Assembly: GCA_025057335.1 (NCBI GenBank) | Contig: JANWXG010000001.1 | Location: forward strand, 1 to 37,983 | Direction of reading: 5' to 3' | DNA length: 37,983 nt | From: a bacterium | GTDB taxonomy: Bacteria > Armatimonadota > HRBIN16 | Shown here: positions 15,201 through 22,900 of the stretch, piece by piece | Layout: every line of letters begins with the position of its first letter | Numbering within the stretch: the stretch's first letter is position 1 | Program-made: the position numbers and the translations under genes | The notes under the pieces: model-generated | Told to the model about the DNA's origin: nothing | The model's input: only the letters and a program-made list of their open reading frames with translations | Databases searched by the model: none

Positions 15201-15484
15201 GGAGGGTCACGCTCCTTCGTGACCCTGAGTTTGGACGCAACAGAGTGCGTCCCTCCAGATGTTGAATATCGGACGCGACAGAGCGCGTCCCTCCAATCTG
15301 AGCAAACAGGCTCTGGAGGGTCAAGATCTGTCATGACCCCTTTCAGACGCGACGGAGCGCGTCCCTCCAGATGTTGGAGTATCGGATGCGACAGAGGCGC
15401 CTCCCCCAGTCTGAACAGACACGTTTGGAGGGTCACGCTCCGTCGTGACCCTGAGTTTGGACGCGACGGAGCGCGTCCCTCCAG
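15201..15484. repeat. Cluster of eight palindromic repeat units (LEGRAPSRP family)
   Basis: In the 14941-15662 gap lie about eight short palindromes in two alternating types. Type 1, GGAGGGTCACG...CGTGACCC, is at 15201-15225, 15314-15339 (degenerate) and 15426-15450. Type 2, GGACGCGAC..GCGCGTCC then CTCCAG, is at 15233-15258, 15271-15295, 15345-15370, 15384-15411 (degenerate) and 15459-15484. The blocks 15200-15258 and 15425-15484 are near-identical 60-base copies. The same type 2 unit occurs inverted in sequence sense at 35534-35559, so the family is dispersed. The remaining parts of the gap (14941-15200, 15485-15662) show no gene. Confidence 0.85.
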
Positions 15485-15662
15485 GGGTACGTGCACCTTA
15501 CACGTGCTTCACAAGTAAGATGCCCATGCTACGGTCGACGCCTGCCAGAGGATGCTCGGACGGGAAGGAGCCTCCTCCTCGCCTACCGTCTCTCCGCGAG
15601 CAAGACTTCGGCAGTAGCAGGTAGAATACGATGAGGGGAAACGTTCGGTGGGAGGTGCTGCG

Positions 15663-16778
15663 TTGAGAGACCCACGTTGGGAGAAGCTGGCGCAAGTGCT
15701 GGTCATGCATAGCACGCGCGTGCAGCCTGGTGACAAGGTATTGATCGAGGCGACGGACGTGCCCGAAGAGTTTCTCTGCGTGCTGATAGAGCAGGTCGTG
15801 CAGGCAGGGGGGCTCCCTCTGGTAGACATCAAGCAGTCCAGGGTGATGCGCACCCTGCAACGGCTTGCGACCGAAGAGCAGCTGCACACGATTGCCGATG
15901 TAGAGAGATACCGCATGGAGAAGATGCACTGTTACATCGGCGTGCGCGGCACGCTCAACAGCGCCCAAATGTCGGACGTGCCGATGGAGAAGGTGGAGCT
16001 GGTACAGCGGCTGTGGTGGAAGCCTGTACACAGCGAGGTGCGGGTGCCCCATACCCGCTGGGTGGTATTGCGCTGGCCCAACGATAGCATGGCGCAGCAG
16101 GCGAACATGAGCACGGAGGCGTTTGAAGACTTCTACTTCCGCGTGTGCACGCTGGACTACAGCCGCATGGAGCGCGCCGTGCAGCCCCTGGTAGAGCTCA
16201 TGAGCCAGACCGACCGCGTACGGCTCGTCGGCGCGGGCACTGACCTGACCTTCTCCATCCGGGGCATTCCAGTGGTTCCCTGCTACGGGATGCGCAACAT
16301 CCCCGATGGAGAATGCTTCACCGCCCCTGTGCGCGACTCCGTAGAGGGCGAGATTACCTTCAACGTGCCCTCGCTATATCACGGCAAGACCTTCGAAAAC
16401 ATTCGCCTCGTGTTTCGACAGGGCAAGATTGTGGAAGCGACATGTAACCTCACAGAGGAGTTGAACACGATACTAGACTTCGACGAGGGGGCACGGTATG
16501 TCGGCGAGTTCTCCCTAGGTTTCAACCCGTACATCCTGCATCCCATGCGCGATACGCTTTTCGATGAGAAGATAGCGGGCTCTCTACACTTCACCCCAGG
16601 TAACGCCTACACTGTGGCAGACAACGGCAACCGCTCACAGATACACTGGGACCTTGTGTTAATCCAGCGCCCAGAGTACGGAGGAGGCGAGGTCTACTTC
16701 GATGACCGCTTAGTGCGTAAGGATGGCCTGTTCGTCCTCCCGGAGCTAGAGGCACTCAACCCCGACAACTTGCGCTAA
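15663..16778 (+). CDS. M29-family aminopeptidase (AmpS/thermophilic aminopeptidase type)
   Basis: A 371-residue metallo-aminopeptidase that would trim N-terminal residues from peptides in the cytosol. It shows the M29 layout: an N-terminal domain (VQPGDKVLIEATDVPEEF), then TDLTFSIRGIP, NIPDGECFTAPVRDSVEGEI with FNVP, the Glu-containing YVGEFSLGFNP, and near the end GNRSQIHWDLVL, where the His-x-Asp pair provides metal ligands. The TTG start (15663) is seven bases behind GGGAGG (15650-15655); a GTG at 15648 is in frame but overlaps the ribosome site. A possible -10 (TAGAAT, 15622-15627) lies upstream. Confidence 0.9.
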   Translation: MRDPRWEKLAQVLVMHSTRVQPGDKVLIEATDVPEEFLCVLIEQVVQAGGLPLVDIKQSRVMRTLQRLATEEQLHTIADVERYRMEKMHCYIGVRGTLNSAQMSDVPMEKVELVQRLWWKPVHSEVRVPHTRWVVLRWPNDSMAQQANMSTEAFEDFYFRVCTLDYSRMERAVQPLVELMSQTDRVRLVGAGTDLTFSIRGIPVVPCYGMRNIPDGECFTAPVRDSVEGEITFNVPSLYHGKTFENIRLVFRQGKIVEATCNLTEELNTILDFDEGARYVGEFSLGFNPYILHPMRDTLFDEKIAGSLHFTPGNAYTVADNGNRSQIHWDLVLIQRPEYGGGEVYFDDRLVRKDGLFVLPELEALNPDNLR

Positions 16779-16784
16779 TCAGAC

Positions 16785-16853
16785 AGCCTCTTGGGAGGCG
16801 TTGCCCCTATTCGGCCGGCAGGGTTACTACTTGCCCCAGCCTCCCAACAGGCT
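16785..16853 (+). promoter_or_regulatory. Long inverted repeat abutting the ribosome site of the PfkB gene
   Basis: Arms 16785-16799 (AGCCTCTTGGGAGGC) and 16839-16853 (GCCTCCCAACAGGCT) match at 14 of 15 positions. The second arm ends three bases before the AGGAGGAG site (16856-16863) of the PfkB gene. It may be the terminator of the aminopeptidase gene or a leader structure that modulates PfkB translation. Confidence 0.5.
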
Positions 16854-16867
16854 ACAGGAGGAGTAAA

Positions 16868-17839
16868 GTGATAACGGCAGCGATGTCAAAGGCATCAGAA
16901 CCGCCGAAGGTGCTGACTGTGACACTGAACCCTTCGGTAGACCGTCTGGTGTATGTTCAGCAGCTGCAACGTCACGATACCAACCGCATCCTGCGCATCG
17001 AGGAGGATGTGGGAGGCAAGGGCGTGAACGTGGCTCGCGTGCTCAGGCGACTGGGCGTGCCTGTGGTGGCGACTGGCTTCCTCGGCGGCAGAACGGGCAG
17101 GTATGTGCAGCGGGAGCTCGAGGAGATGGAAAGTGTGCAGTGCGAGTTCGTGTGGGTGCCCGGCGAGACGAGAACGAACCTCGCGATACAGGAAGCAGAC
17201 GGCTCCCCGCCCACTGCTCTCAACGAGCGCGGTCCTGAAATTGCTCCGGAAGATCTGGACACCCTGATACGGATAGTGGAAAACCGCTCAACACAGGTAC
17301 AGTTTGTGGTGTTGGGAGGAAGCCTGCCGCCAGGCGTCCCGACTGACATCTACGCGACGCTGGGGGAGGTGGCGGCACGTCGTGGCAGCAAGGTCGTACT
17401 GGATGCGGACGGCGAGCCGTTGGTGCAGGGGTTGAAAGCATCTCCCTACCTGATTAAGCCCAACGAGAACGAAACCGAGCGCCTGCTGGGCAGACCTATC
17501 GATACTCTGCAGGACGCGGCGGAGGCAGCAAGGGAGCTGCACAAAAGAGGCATTCCCGTTGTGATTGTCTCCATTGGTGAGAAGGGGGCTGCGGTCGCTT
17601 GCGAGCAGGGTTGCTGGGTAGCCGTTCCGCCGAAGGTGCGCGCTGTCAGCACGATTGGCTCTGGAGACTCGATGGTTGCGGGGGTGATCAGCGTGCTCGC
17701 GCGCCAAGGCACCATTCAGGAAGCGATGCGCTGGGGCACGGCAGCAGGCGCTGCGACCGCGATGACCGACGGTTGCGATATCGGCACCTACCAGCAGATT
17801 GAGGAACTCGTCCCTGCAGTGAGGGTCAGCCCATGCTAG
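16868..17839 (+). CDS. PfkB-family sugar kinase (1-phosphofructokinase-like)
   Basis: A 323-residue ribokinase-fold kinase. TVTLNPSVDRLVYVQQLQ (about 17-34) and EEDVGGKGVNVARVLRRLG match the hexose-phosphate branch of PfkB (FruK, PfkB, LacC); VVLGGSLPPGVP and LIKPNENETERLLGR follow, and TIGSGDSMVAGVISVL near residue 260 holds the catalytic Asp and anion hole. The likely reaction is phosphorylation of fructose-1-phosphate or a related sugar phosphate; substrate is unproven and no PTS or sugar transporter is adjacent. GTG start behind GGAGGAG. Its stop overlaps the start of the uracil-DNA glycosylase gene (ATGCTAG). Confidence 0.9.
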   Translation: MITAAMSKASEPPKVLTVTLNPSVDRLVYVQQLQRHDTNRILRIEEDVGGKGVNVARVLRRLGVPVVATGFLGGRTGRYVQRELEEMESVQCEFVWVPGETRTNLAIQEADGSPPTALNERGPEIAPEDLDTLIRIVENRSTQVQFVVLGGSLPPGVPTDIYATLGEVAARRGSKVVLDADGEPLVQGLKASPYLIKPNENETERLLGRPIDTLQDAAEAARELHKRGIPVVIVSIGEKGAAVACEQGCWVAVPPKVRAVSTIGSGDSMVAGVISVLARQGTIQEAMRWGTAAGAATAMTDGCDIGTYQQIEELVPAVRVSPC

Positions 17840-18528
17840 CGGGTAGAGACCGATGCCTGTTTAAGCTGAATACCGCCATTGCAGCATGCGAGCGGTGTCC
17901 ACGCCTAGTGCAATACATCCAGCAGGTAGCGCACACCCGACGCCGTGCCTACCTCCACTGGGAGTACTGGGGCAAGCCGGTGCCGAATTTCGGAACGGCT
18001 GAGGCGAAGATACTTGTGGTCGGTTTAGCTCCCGCTGCACACGGCGGTAACCGTACTGGACGCCTCTTCACAGGTGACGAGAGCGGAAACTGGCTCTTTC
18101 GTGCGTTGTACGAAGTGGGGTTGGCAAACCAGCCAGAAAGCCTACATCGAGACGACGGGATGGAATTGCACCACACGCTGATGACCGCTGTGTGTCACTG
18201 TGCGCCGCCCGCGAACAAGCCGACTCGCGAGGAGCTGCAGAACTGCCAACACTGGATGAAAGCTACCCTGCGCTGTGCACAGGAGTGGAAAGTAGCGGTC
18301 ACCCTGGGAAGGGTTGCCTTCGAGTGGACGCTCCGGGCGCTACGGGAAACGGGCGTTGAGCATAGCGTGAAGCCCTCGCAGTTCGCGCACGGCGCCGAGT
18401 TTGCTCTACCACACGGCAGGTGGATGCTGTGCAGCTATCACCCGAGCCAGCAGAACACTTTTACGGGCAAGCTGACACGCGAGATGCTCCGTGCCGTGTT
18501 CGAGCGCGCGGTGCAGCTCGCCCGATAG
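17833..18528 (+). CDS. Uracil-DNA glycosylase, family 5 (UDGb) type
   Basis: A 231-residue base-excision repair enzyme. Motif A is GLAPAAHGGNRTGRLFTGDESG (quoted here in parts: GLAPAAHGG, NRTGR, LFTGD), the form typical of family 5 with Ala in place of the usual catalytic Asp/Asn; motif C is SYHPSQQN. Four Cys suited to a 4Fe-4S cluster are present: C19 and C22 in ACERCPRL, and the pair in CAPPANKPTREELQNC. Family 5 enzymes remove uracil, hypoxanthine and other deaminated bases and are most common in thermophiles and actinobacteria. The ATG overlaps the PfkB stop, so the two are translationally coupled. Confidence 0.9.
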   Translation: MLAGRDRCLFKLNTAIAACERCPRLVQYIQQVAHTRRRAYLHWEYWGKPVPNFGTAEAKILVVGLAPAAHGGNRTGRLFTGDESGNWLFRALYEVGLANQPESLHRDDGMELHHTLMTAVCHCAPPANKPTREELQNCQHWMKATLRCAQEWKVAVTLGRVAFEWTLRALRETGVEHSVKPSQFAHGAEFALPHGRWMLCSYHPSQQNTFTGKLTREMLRAVFERAVQLAR

Positions 18529-18595
18529 CAGTGTCTCGTGCTGCTGTTTCACTCCGAGCAGGAGAGTCCTCACATAGAGGAGAAAAAGAGAAGCC

Positions 18596-18649
18596 ATGCT
18601 ACAGAGCATCACGGTTCAAAATCCCGCAGGGGGTTATCGGTTCCAGTGA
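18596..18649 (+). CDS. 17-codon upstream ORF overlapping the MBL hydrolase start
   Basis: Reads MLQSITVQNPAGGYRFQ then TGA; the stop overlaps the GTG of the next gene (GTGA at 18646-18649). A purine-rich AAAAAGAGAAG precedes its ATG. It may be a leader that couples translation into the MBL gene, or chance. Its sequence was not recognised. Confidence 0.35.
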   Translation: MLQSITVQNPAGGYRFQ

Positions 18650-19461
18650 AGATTCTTTTCCTAGGGACTTCAGCAGCGGAGGGAGTGCCCGGCATCTTCT
18701 GCGGATGCGAGGTGTGTCAGGTGGCTCGTCAACGGGGAGGCAAGAACCTGCGCACTCGCAGCTCGATATTCATCGACGGGGTTCTCAAGATTGACCTCCC
18801 TCCCGATACATTGCACCACGTGCTGACCTACGGCTTAGACCTATCCCGCCTGCACCATCTGCTCATCACCCATACTCACGAAGACCACCTCGCCCTGCAC
18901 GAGCTGGGCTATCTACTGCCAGGCTTCGCCCAGCGCGAACTGCCGTTAAAGGTGTATGGCAGCGCAGACTTCGCGCGAGCATTGGGTAACGCCTCCGAAA
19001 CGGTACGCAGGGCGTTGGAGGTACACGTGCTGCAACCCTTCACCCCTTACGAAATCGAGCGCTACACGGTGGTGCCTGTGCTGGCGTATCACCGTGAAGA
19101 GGAGGAGTGTTTCAACTACCTCGTGTCCGACGGAACGAAGACGGTGCTATATATGTGCGACACTGGCTGGTATCGGGAAGCCACATGGCGCTATCTGGCT
19201 GGCGTGCGGCTGGATGCCGTGATTGCCGAATGCACGAAGGGTTTCGTCGAGGCGCCGTACGATACACATCTGGGGCTGAACGACGTGTTGCAGCTGAAGG
19301 AACGGCTGCGGGCGATGGGCACTGCTCACGCGCAAACACGCTGGGTGGTGACCCACTTCTCGCACAACGGACGCCCCTTGCACGAGGAGCTGGAGGCGTT
19401 TTGCCGTCCGCATGGGGTAGAGGTGGCTTACGACGGCTGGGAGATGGCACTTTCACCGTGA
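18646..19461 (+). CDS. MBL-fold metallo-hydrolase (PhnP-like)
   Basis: A 271-residue metallo-beta-lactamase-fold protein. It has the metal motif LITHTHEDHLAL (residues 73-84), a later CDTGW with the bridging Asp and THFSHNG with a ligand His. Near the N-terminus FCGCEVCQ (Cys 19, 21, 24) is the extra zinc site of the PhnP/cyclic phosphodiesterase subgroup, together with GTSAAEGVPG and RTRSSIFIDG. PhnP relatives cleave 5-phosphoribosyl 1,2-cyclic phosphate or other cyclic phosphates; no phosphonate genes are nearby, so the substrate is open. The reading frame stays open 36 codons upstream, but homology begins at the GTG (VKILFLGTSA). Confidence 0.88.
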   Translation: MKILFLGTSAAEGVPGIFCGCEVCQVARQRGGKNLRTRSSIFIDGVLKIDLPPDTLHHVLTYGLDLSRLHHLLITHTHEDHLALHELGYLLPGFAQRELPLKVYGSADFARALGNASETVRRALEVHVLQPFTPYEIERYTVVPVLAYHREEEECFNYLVSDGTKTVLYMCDTGWYREATWRYLAGVRLDAVIAECTKGFVEAPYDTHLGLNDVLQLKERLRAMGTAHAQTRWVVTHFSHNGRPLHEELEAFCRPHGVEVAYDGWEMALSP

Positions 19462-19608
19462 GAGAGTGCGTAGAGGATGTAGGGGAGGATAAGCAGCACC
19501 CGGTAACGAAAACAGCAGCGAAAGCGTCTAAAGTGCGCGAAGAGCAGGAAGAGGATTGTCGCAGAAGGAATAGTGCAAGTACCCCCTGTGGCTCCGACAG
19601 GGCAATCG

Positions 19609-19637
19609 TTGACAGCCCCCTCGTGACTTGTTACAAT
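19609..19637 (+). promoter_or_regulatory. Near-consensus sigma-70 promoter of the pil operon
   Basis: TTGACA (19609-19614), 17-base spacer, TACAAT (19632-19637). It lies 31 bases before the pilM ATG and is the best promoter match in the window. GGGGGAGGAGGAGAAGG follows as ribosome site. Confidence 0.85.
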
Positions 19638-19668
19638 AGGGGCGACAGGGGGAGGAGGAGAAGGAACA

Positions 19669-20985
19669 ATGGCACGTGCCCGAAAAGCAACAGGACCCGT
19701 TTTAGGCTTGGATGTAGGGACGACCTTCATCAAGGTAGCGGAGGTACGTCCGAGTAAAGAAGGTGTGCAGATTAACGCCGTGGGCATGGCTCCCACGCCA
19801 GAGGGCGTTATCGACGAGAGCGGTTACGTTCAGGACCCACAGACGCTCGGACAGGCGATTCGGCAGCTGATGTCCCAAGCAGGCATCTCCACTCGACAGG
19901 TGGTCACCTCCATTCCGGGACAGAGCGCCTTGGTGGTGCGCGTTATCGAGATGCCTAAAATGAGCCCTGCCGAACTGGACAAGTCGATGGCGTGGGAAGT
20001 GGAACGACACATTCCCTTTGCCGCGCAGGGCGACGTGGTCACCGACTACGCAGTTGTGGAGCGCCCTAACGCAGACCCCAACGACCCCAATATGGAGGTA
20101 CTGCTCGCCGCTGCCCAGCAAGACGTGGTCGATGCGGTGGTCAAGGCGCTGTTTGCTGCGCAACTAGACCCCGTCGCTATCGACGTGCAGGTGCTGGCAA
20201 CGGCGCGCACTATCATCGGCTTGCAACCCGAAAAATACCGCGACAAGACCGTGGTGCTGTTGAATATCGGAGCCACAGCTACCGACATGGGCGTGTTCCA
20301 AAGCGGGGTGCTACGCCTACCACGTACCATTCCCATCGCGGGCAACCATTTCACCCAGGCGATTGTGGACTCGCTGGCGTACCGCGTGGAAGGCACAGAC
20401 CCCCGCGAAAGGTTCGCTCACGCAGAGAAGCTCAAGCGCGAGTACGCTGCGGTGCTGCTGGAGCGCCTGGGACCCACCTCCTCCCCTACCTTTGGCGCAG
20501 GCTTCGGGATGCCGACAGGAATGGTGGACTTCTCGCAACCCTCAACGCCCGGTCCTGTAGACTTCTCTGCAGGGTTCGGCGAGCCTAGCTTCGATGTAGG
20601 GGAGGAGCAGCCAGCGCCGCCCGCCCAGCCTACGCCGCCAGTGCCCGCCGAGGCAGAAGAGACCGACCCCCTACGCATCGAGGTGTTCGAGGCGATTGCT
20701 CCCGTGTTGGGAGACTTCCTCGCGGAGGTGCGTCGCTCCATAGAGTTCTATCGTGGGCGTGTACCCGGAGCGCAGGTGGACGAAATCGTGTTGTGTGGCG
20801 GCACCGCTAGAATGAAGAACATGGACCGGTTTCTGACGCAGGAGTTGGGAATCCCTGTGAGCGTCGCCGACCCGCTGACCCATCAGGAGAACCTCGTACG
20901 CCGCTACACGATGCCTTATCTGCAAGAGGTCGCTCCGCTGATGACGGTAGCTATCGGACTAGCGGTTCGGGATATGATCGACTAG
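19669..20985 (+). CDS. pilM: Type IV pilus assembly protein PilM (with low-complexity insertion)
   Basis: PilM is the cytosolic actin-like ATPase that binds the PilN N-terminus at the base of the type IV pilus machine. The 438-residue product shows VLGLDVGTTFIKVAEV (phosphate-1), VVTSIPGQSALVVRVIEMPKM, MAWEVERHIPF, VLLNIGATATDMGVF (phosphate-2), PIAGNHFTQAI and, near the end, EIVLCGGTARMKNMDRFL (adenosine motif). Between about residues 267 and 332 there is a Pro/Gly/Phe-rich, acidic-ended insertion (TFGAGFGMPTG, DFSQPSTPGP, APPAQPTPPVPAEAEE) within the fold, absent from typical PilM (about 350 residues). First gene of the pil operon. Confidence 0.95.
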   Translation: MARARKATGPVLGLDVGTTFIKVAEVRPSKEGVQINAVGMAPTPEGVIDESGYVQDPQTLGQAIRQLMSQAGISTRQVVTSIPGQSALVVRVIEMPKMSPAELDKSMAWEVERHIPFAAQGDVVTDYAVVERPNADPNDPNMEVLLAAAQQDVVDAVVKALFAAQLDPVAIDVQVLATARTIIGLQPEKYRDKTVVLLNIGATATDMGVFQSGVLRLPRTIPIAGNHFTQAIVDSLAYRVEGTDPRERFAHAEKLKREYAAVLLERLGPTSSPTFGAGFGMPTGMVDFSQPSTPGPVDFSAGFGEPSFDVGEEQPAPPAQPTPPVPAEAEETDPLRIEVFEAIAPVLGDFLAEVRRSIEFYRGRVPGAQVDEIVLCGGTARMKNMDRFLTQELGIPVSVADPLTHQENLVRRYTMPYLQEVAPLMTVAIGLAVRDMID

Positions 20986-21006
20986 GCATCTGGAGGGAGG
21001 CAAGTG

Positions 21007-22011
21007 ATGCTGAAACTCAACCTACTACCCCCGAACATCTACGAACCGCGCAAGAAACGCGCGTGGTTCGCTTTGTTTCTGGTAGTGTGGATTGCTCTCG
21101 CGGGGGGATTGATTGCGTGGCAGTTGAGCCTCGTTAACCTGAAGTCGCAGAAGACCCAGGAGCTACAGCAGCAAGAGGCGATCGTGCAGCAGGTAAACCA
21201 GACGGAACAGGAAGCACAGCGCACACGGGCGATGGTAGCGCCTCTGCTCACCCGAACCCAGCTGGCAGACGAGATATTCCGCTACAACCGGCAGTATCCT
21301 AAGCTGTATCGCGAGGTGCGCCGCTGGACGATTGACACCGTGCGCTACGGAAGCATGGGCGTAGCGCAAGGGATGACGCTGCAAGCACAGGCGGTCACGC
21401 GCGACCTAGACGAGATGGCACGCTATCTGCAAATTATGCTGCGGTGTCCGTTGTTCACGGGGGTGAGCATCTCCTGGAGCGGAGCAGGTGGTACTACCAC
21501 AACGCCCACTGCGCCAATGGCAGGGCTAGGGGGCGTTGCGGGTGCTCCTCCCCTCGGAGGGGCTGTAGGCGTTCCTCCCTTCGGCGGCGCCCCGTACGGC
21601 GTCGGTGCTCCGTACGGTGCTCCTTCGGGCATCCCGGGGGCGCCTGGCACTTTTGGCGCACCTGGCGCTCCAGGCGCTGGCTGGAGAGGAACTGGGCCTA
21701 CAGGACAGCAGGCTGCGCAGCAGGGAGTCGTGTTCACCGTCGTCGCCACCTTGCGCGAGCCAGTGATGAGCCAGGTGCAGCAGCTGGTGCAGCAACTGGT
21801 CTCCTCGCTAGGTGGGGTAGGCATGCCTGGTATGGGAGGTATGGGTGCTGGCATGGGAATGCCCGGCGCACCGATGATGGGACCTGGCGTGCCCGGAGCG
21901 CCTCCGATGATGGGTGCTCCGCCCAGCATGGGCGGCGGGATGCCTCCAGTGGGCGCTCCGCCACAGGGAGCGGCGCCCGCTTTGGGAGGACGAGGTCTGA
22001 CGGTGGACTAA
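21007..22011 (+). CDS. pilN: Type IV pilus assembly protein PilN (with Gly/Pro-rich insertion and tail)
   Basis: PilN is a bitopic inner-membrane protein whose short cytosolic N-terminus (consensus INLLP) docks on PilM; here LKLNLLPPNIYEPRKK is seen, followed by a membrane helix (about 19-38), a Gln/Glu-rich coiled coil (about 45-78) and a ferredoxin-like periplasmic domain. That domain is split: residues 159-238 are Gly/Pro/Ala-rich (GAPYGVGAPYGAPSG, GAPGTFGAPGAPGAG), then VVFTVVATLREPVMSQVQQL resumes the fold, and 269-334 is a Gly/Met/Pro tail. Total 334 residues versus about 200 in classical PilN. ATG 21007 has GGAGG six bases upstream. Confidence 0.9.
   Translation: MLKLNLLPPNIYEPRKKRAWFALFLVVWIALAGGLIAWQLSLVNLKSQKTQELQQQEAIVQQVNQTEQEAQRTRAMVAPLLTRTQLADEIFRYNRQYPKLYREVRRWTIDTVRYGSMGVAQGMTLQAQAVTRDLDEMARYLQIMLRCPLFTGVSISWSGAGGTTTTPTAPMAGLGGVAGAPPLGGAVGVPPFGGAPYGVGAPYGAPSGIPGAPGTFGAPGAPGAGWRGTGPTGQQAAQQGVVFTVVATLREPVMSQVQQLVQQLVSSLGGVGMPGMGGMGAGMGMPGAPMMGPGVPGAPPMMGAPPSMGGGMPPVGAPPQGAAPALGGRGLTVD
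21907..21955 (+). repeat. 49-bp direct repeat, copy 1 (in pilN tail)
   Basis: Matches 22744-22792 in pilO at all but about five of 49 bases. Both copies are read in the same frame and encode MMGAPPSMGGGMPP followed by V or M, then G. Confidence 0.85.
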
Positions 22012-22026
22012 AAGGAGGGTCGCAGG

Positions 22027-22884
22027 ATGCTAGGGAAACTCACCTTGCAAAACGTCATCGTCATCGGTATCGTGGTGTCGGTAGTCATCGCTTCCGGCAT
22101 CTTCTTCGTGTTGATACGCCCCACTCAGGCGGAGATTAAAAACCTGAACGCCCAGATCGAGGCGGCGAGCCAGCGGGCGGCGCAGTTGCCTGCCGCCAAG
22201 AGGCAATTGGAGGATGCGAAGAAAGAGGTGGAAGAGGCTCGCCAGAAGTGGGCGCGCTACGAGCGGTCGAAGATGCCCAATATCGACATGACAGACCGCC
22301 TGAAGGCGGCGCTGGCTTACTGGAAAGAGCCAGAGCGCACTGCGAAGGTGCTACAGGATTTCGTCTCCAAGTCACAGGATGTGGTTTTCCTAGGTGGTTT
22401 CGCTATCAACGTGCCGACCACCGACCCGAACCAGCTGCCCTGGCCTATCTGGATAGTGCCTTTGGGCACGTTCCAAGTGCAGGGTGATTTCGAGAGCATC
22501 CTGCGTCACGTGGAGCGGTGGAACAATGCACCGCGCCTTGTGCTGGTAGATGGATTGCAACTGAGCGGCGTCAGTCCTCAACTGATAGGACAGTACACCG
22601 CCACGCTATTCATCTTGCCGCGAGCAAAAGACGACAAGCCTGCAGACCTACTGCCCTCCGCAGGAGGCGCACCCGGAATGGGCATGATGCCAGGAATGAG
22701 GATGCCCGGAATGCCTAGCGCGCCAATGATGCCTGGTGCGCCCATGATGGGAGCTCCGCCCAGCATGGGCGGCGGGATGCCCCCAATGGGTGGACCGCGC
22801 CCGCCGATGGCTCCTAGCGGCGGGGCAGGAGTCACGGGTCCCGCTTTGGGCGGTCCCAGCGCGCCCGGCGTGGAGGAGTACTAA
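22027..22884 (+). CDS. pilO: Type IV pilus assembly protein PilO (with Met/Pro/Gly tail)
   Basis: PilO pairs with PilN in the inner membrane and periplasm. The 285-residue product has a membrane helix at about 9-30 (VIVIGIVVSVVIASGIFFVL), a coiled coil of about 40 residues (EIKNLNAQIEAASQRAAQLP, then QLEDAKKEVEEARQKW), and a periplasmic ferredoxin-like domain with FQVQGDFESILRHVERWNNA, a hallmark of PilO/GspM relatives. Residues 210-285 are an extended tail of Met, Pro and Gly (MGMMPGMRMPGMPSAPMMPG) not found in classical PilO. It follows pilN by 15 bases behind AAAGGAGGGTCGCAGG. Confidence 0.92.
   Translation: MLGKLTLQNVIVIGIVVSVVIASGIFFVLIRPTQAEIKNLNAQIEAASQRAAQLPAAKRQLEDAKKEVEEARQKWARYERSKMPNIDMTDRLKAALAYWKEPERTAKVLQDFVSKSQDVVFLGGFAINVPTTDPNQLPWPIWIVPLGTFQVQGDFESILRHVERWNNAPRLVLVDGLQLSGVSPQLIGQYTATLFILPRAKDDKPADLLPSAGGAPGMGMMPGMRMPGMPSAPMMPGAPMMGAPPSMGGGMPPMGGPRPPMAPSGGAGVTGPALGGPSAPGVEEY
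22744..22792 (+). repeat. 49-bp direct repeat, copy 2 (in pilO tail)
   Basis: Partner of 21907-21955. The near-identity suggests duplication or gene conversion between the pilN and pilO tails. Confidence 0.85.
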
Positions 22885-22900
22885 AGGAGGCGGTGAGACA

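Noticed and set aside
15089..15496. ORF on the minus strand with repeated LEGRAPSRP-like peptide
   Set aside because: It is a reading of the palindromic repeat cluster in a spurious frame; no ribosome site and no non-repeat sequence supports it.
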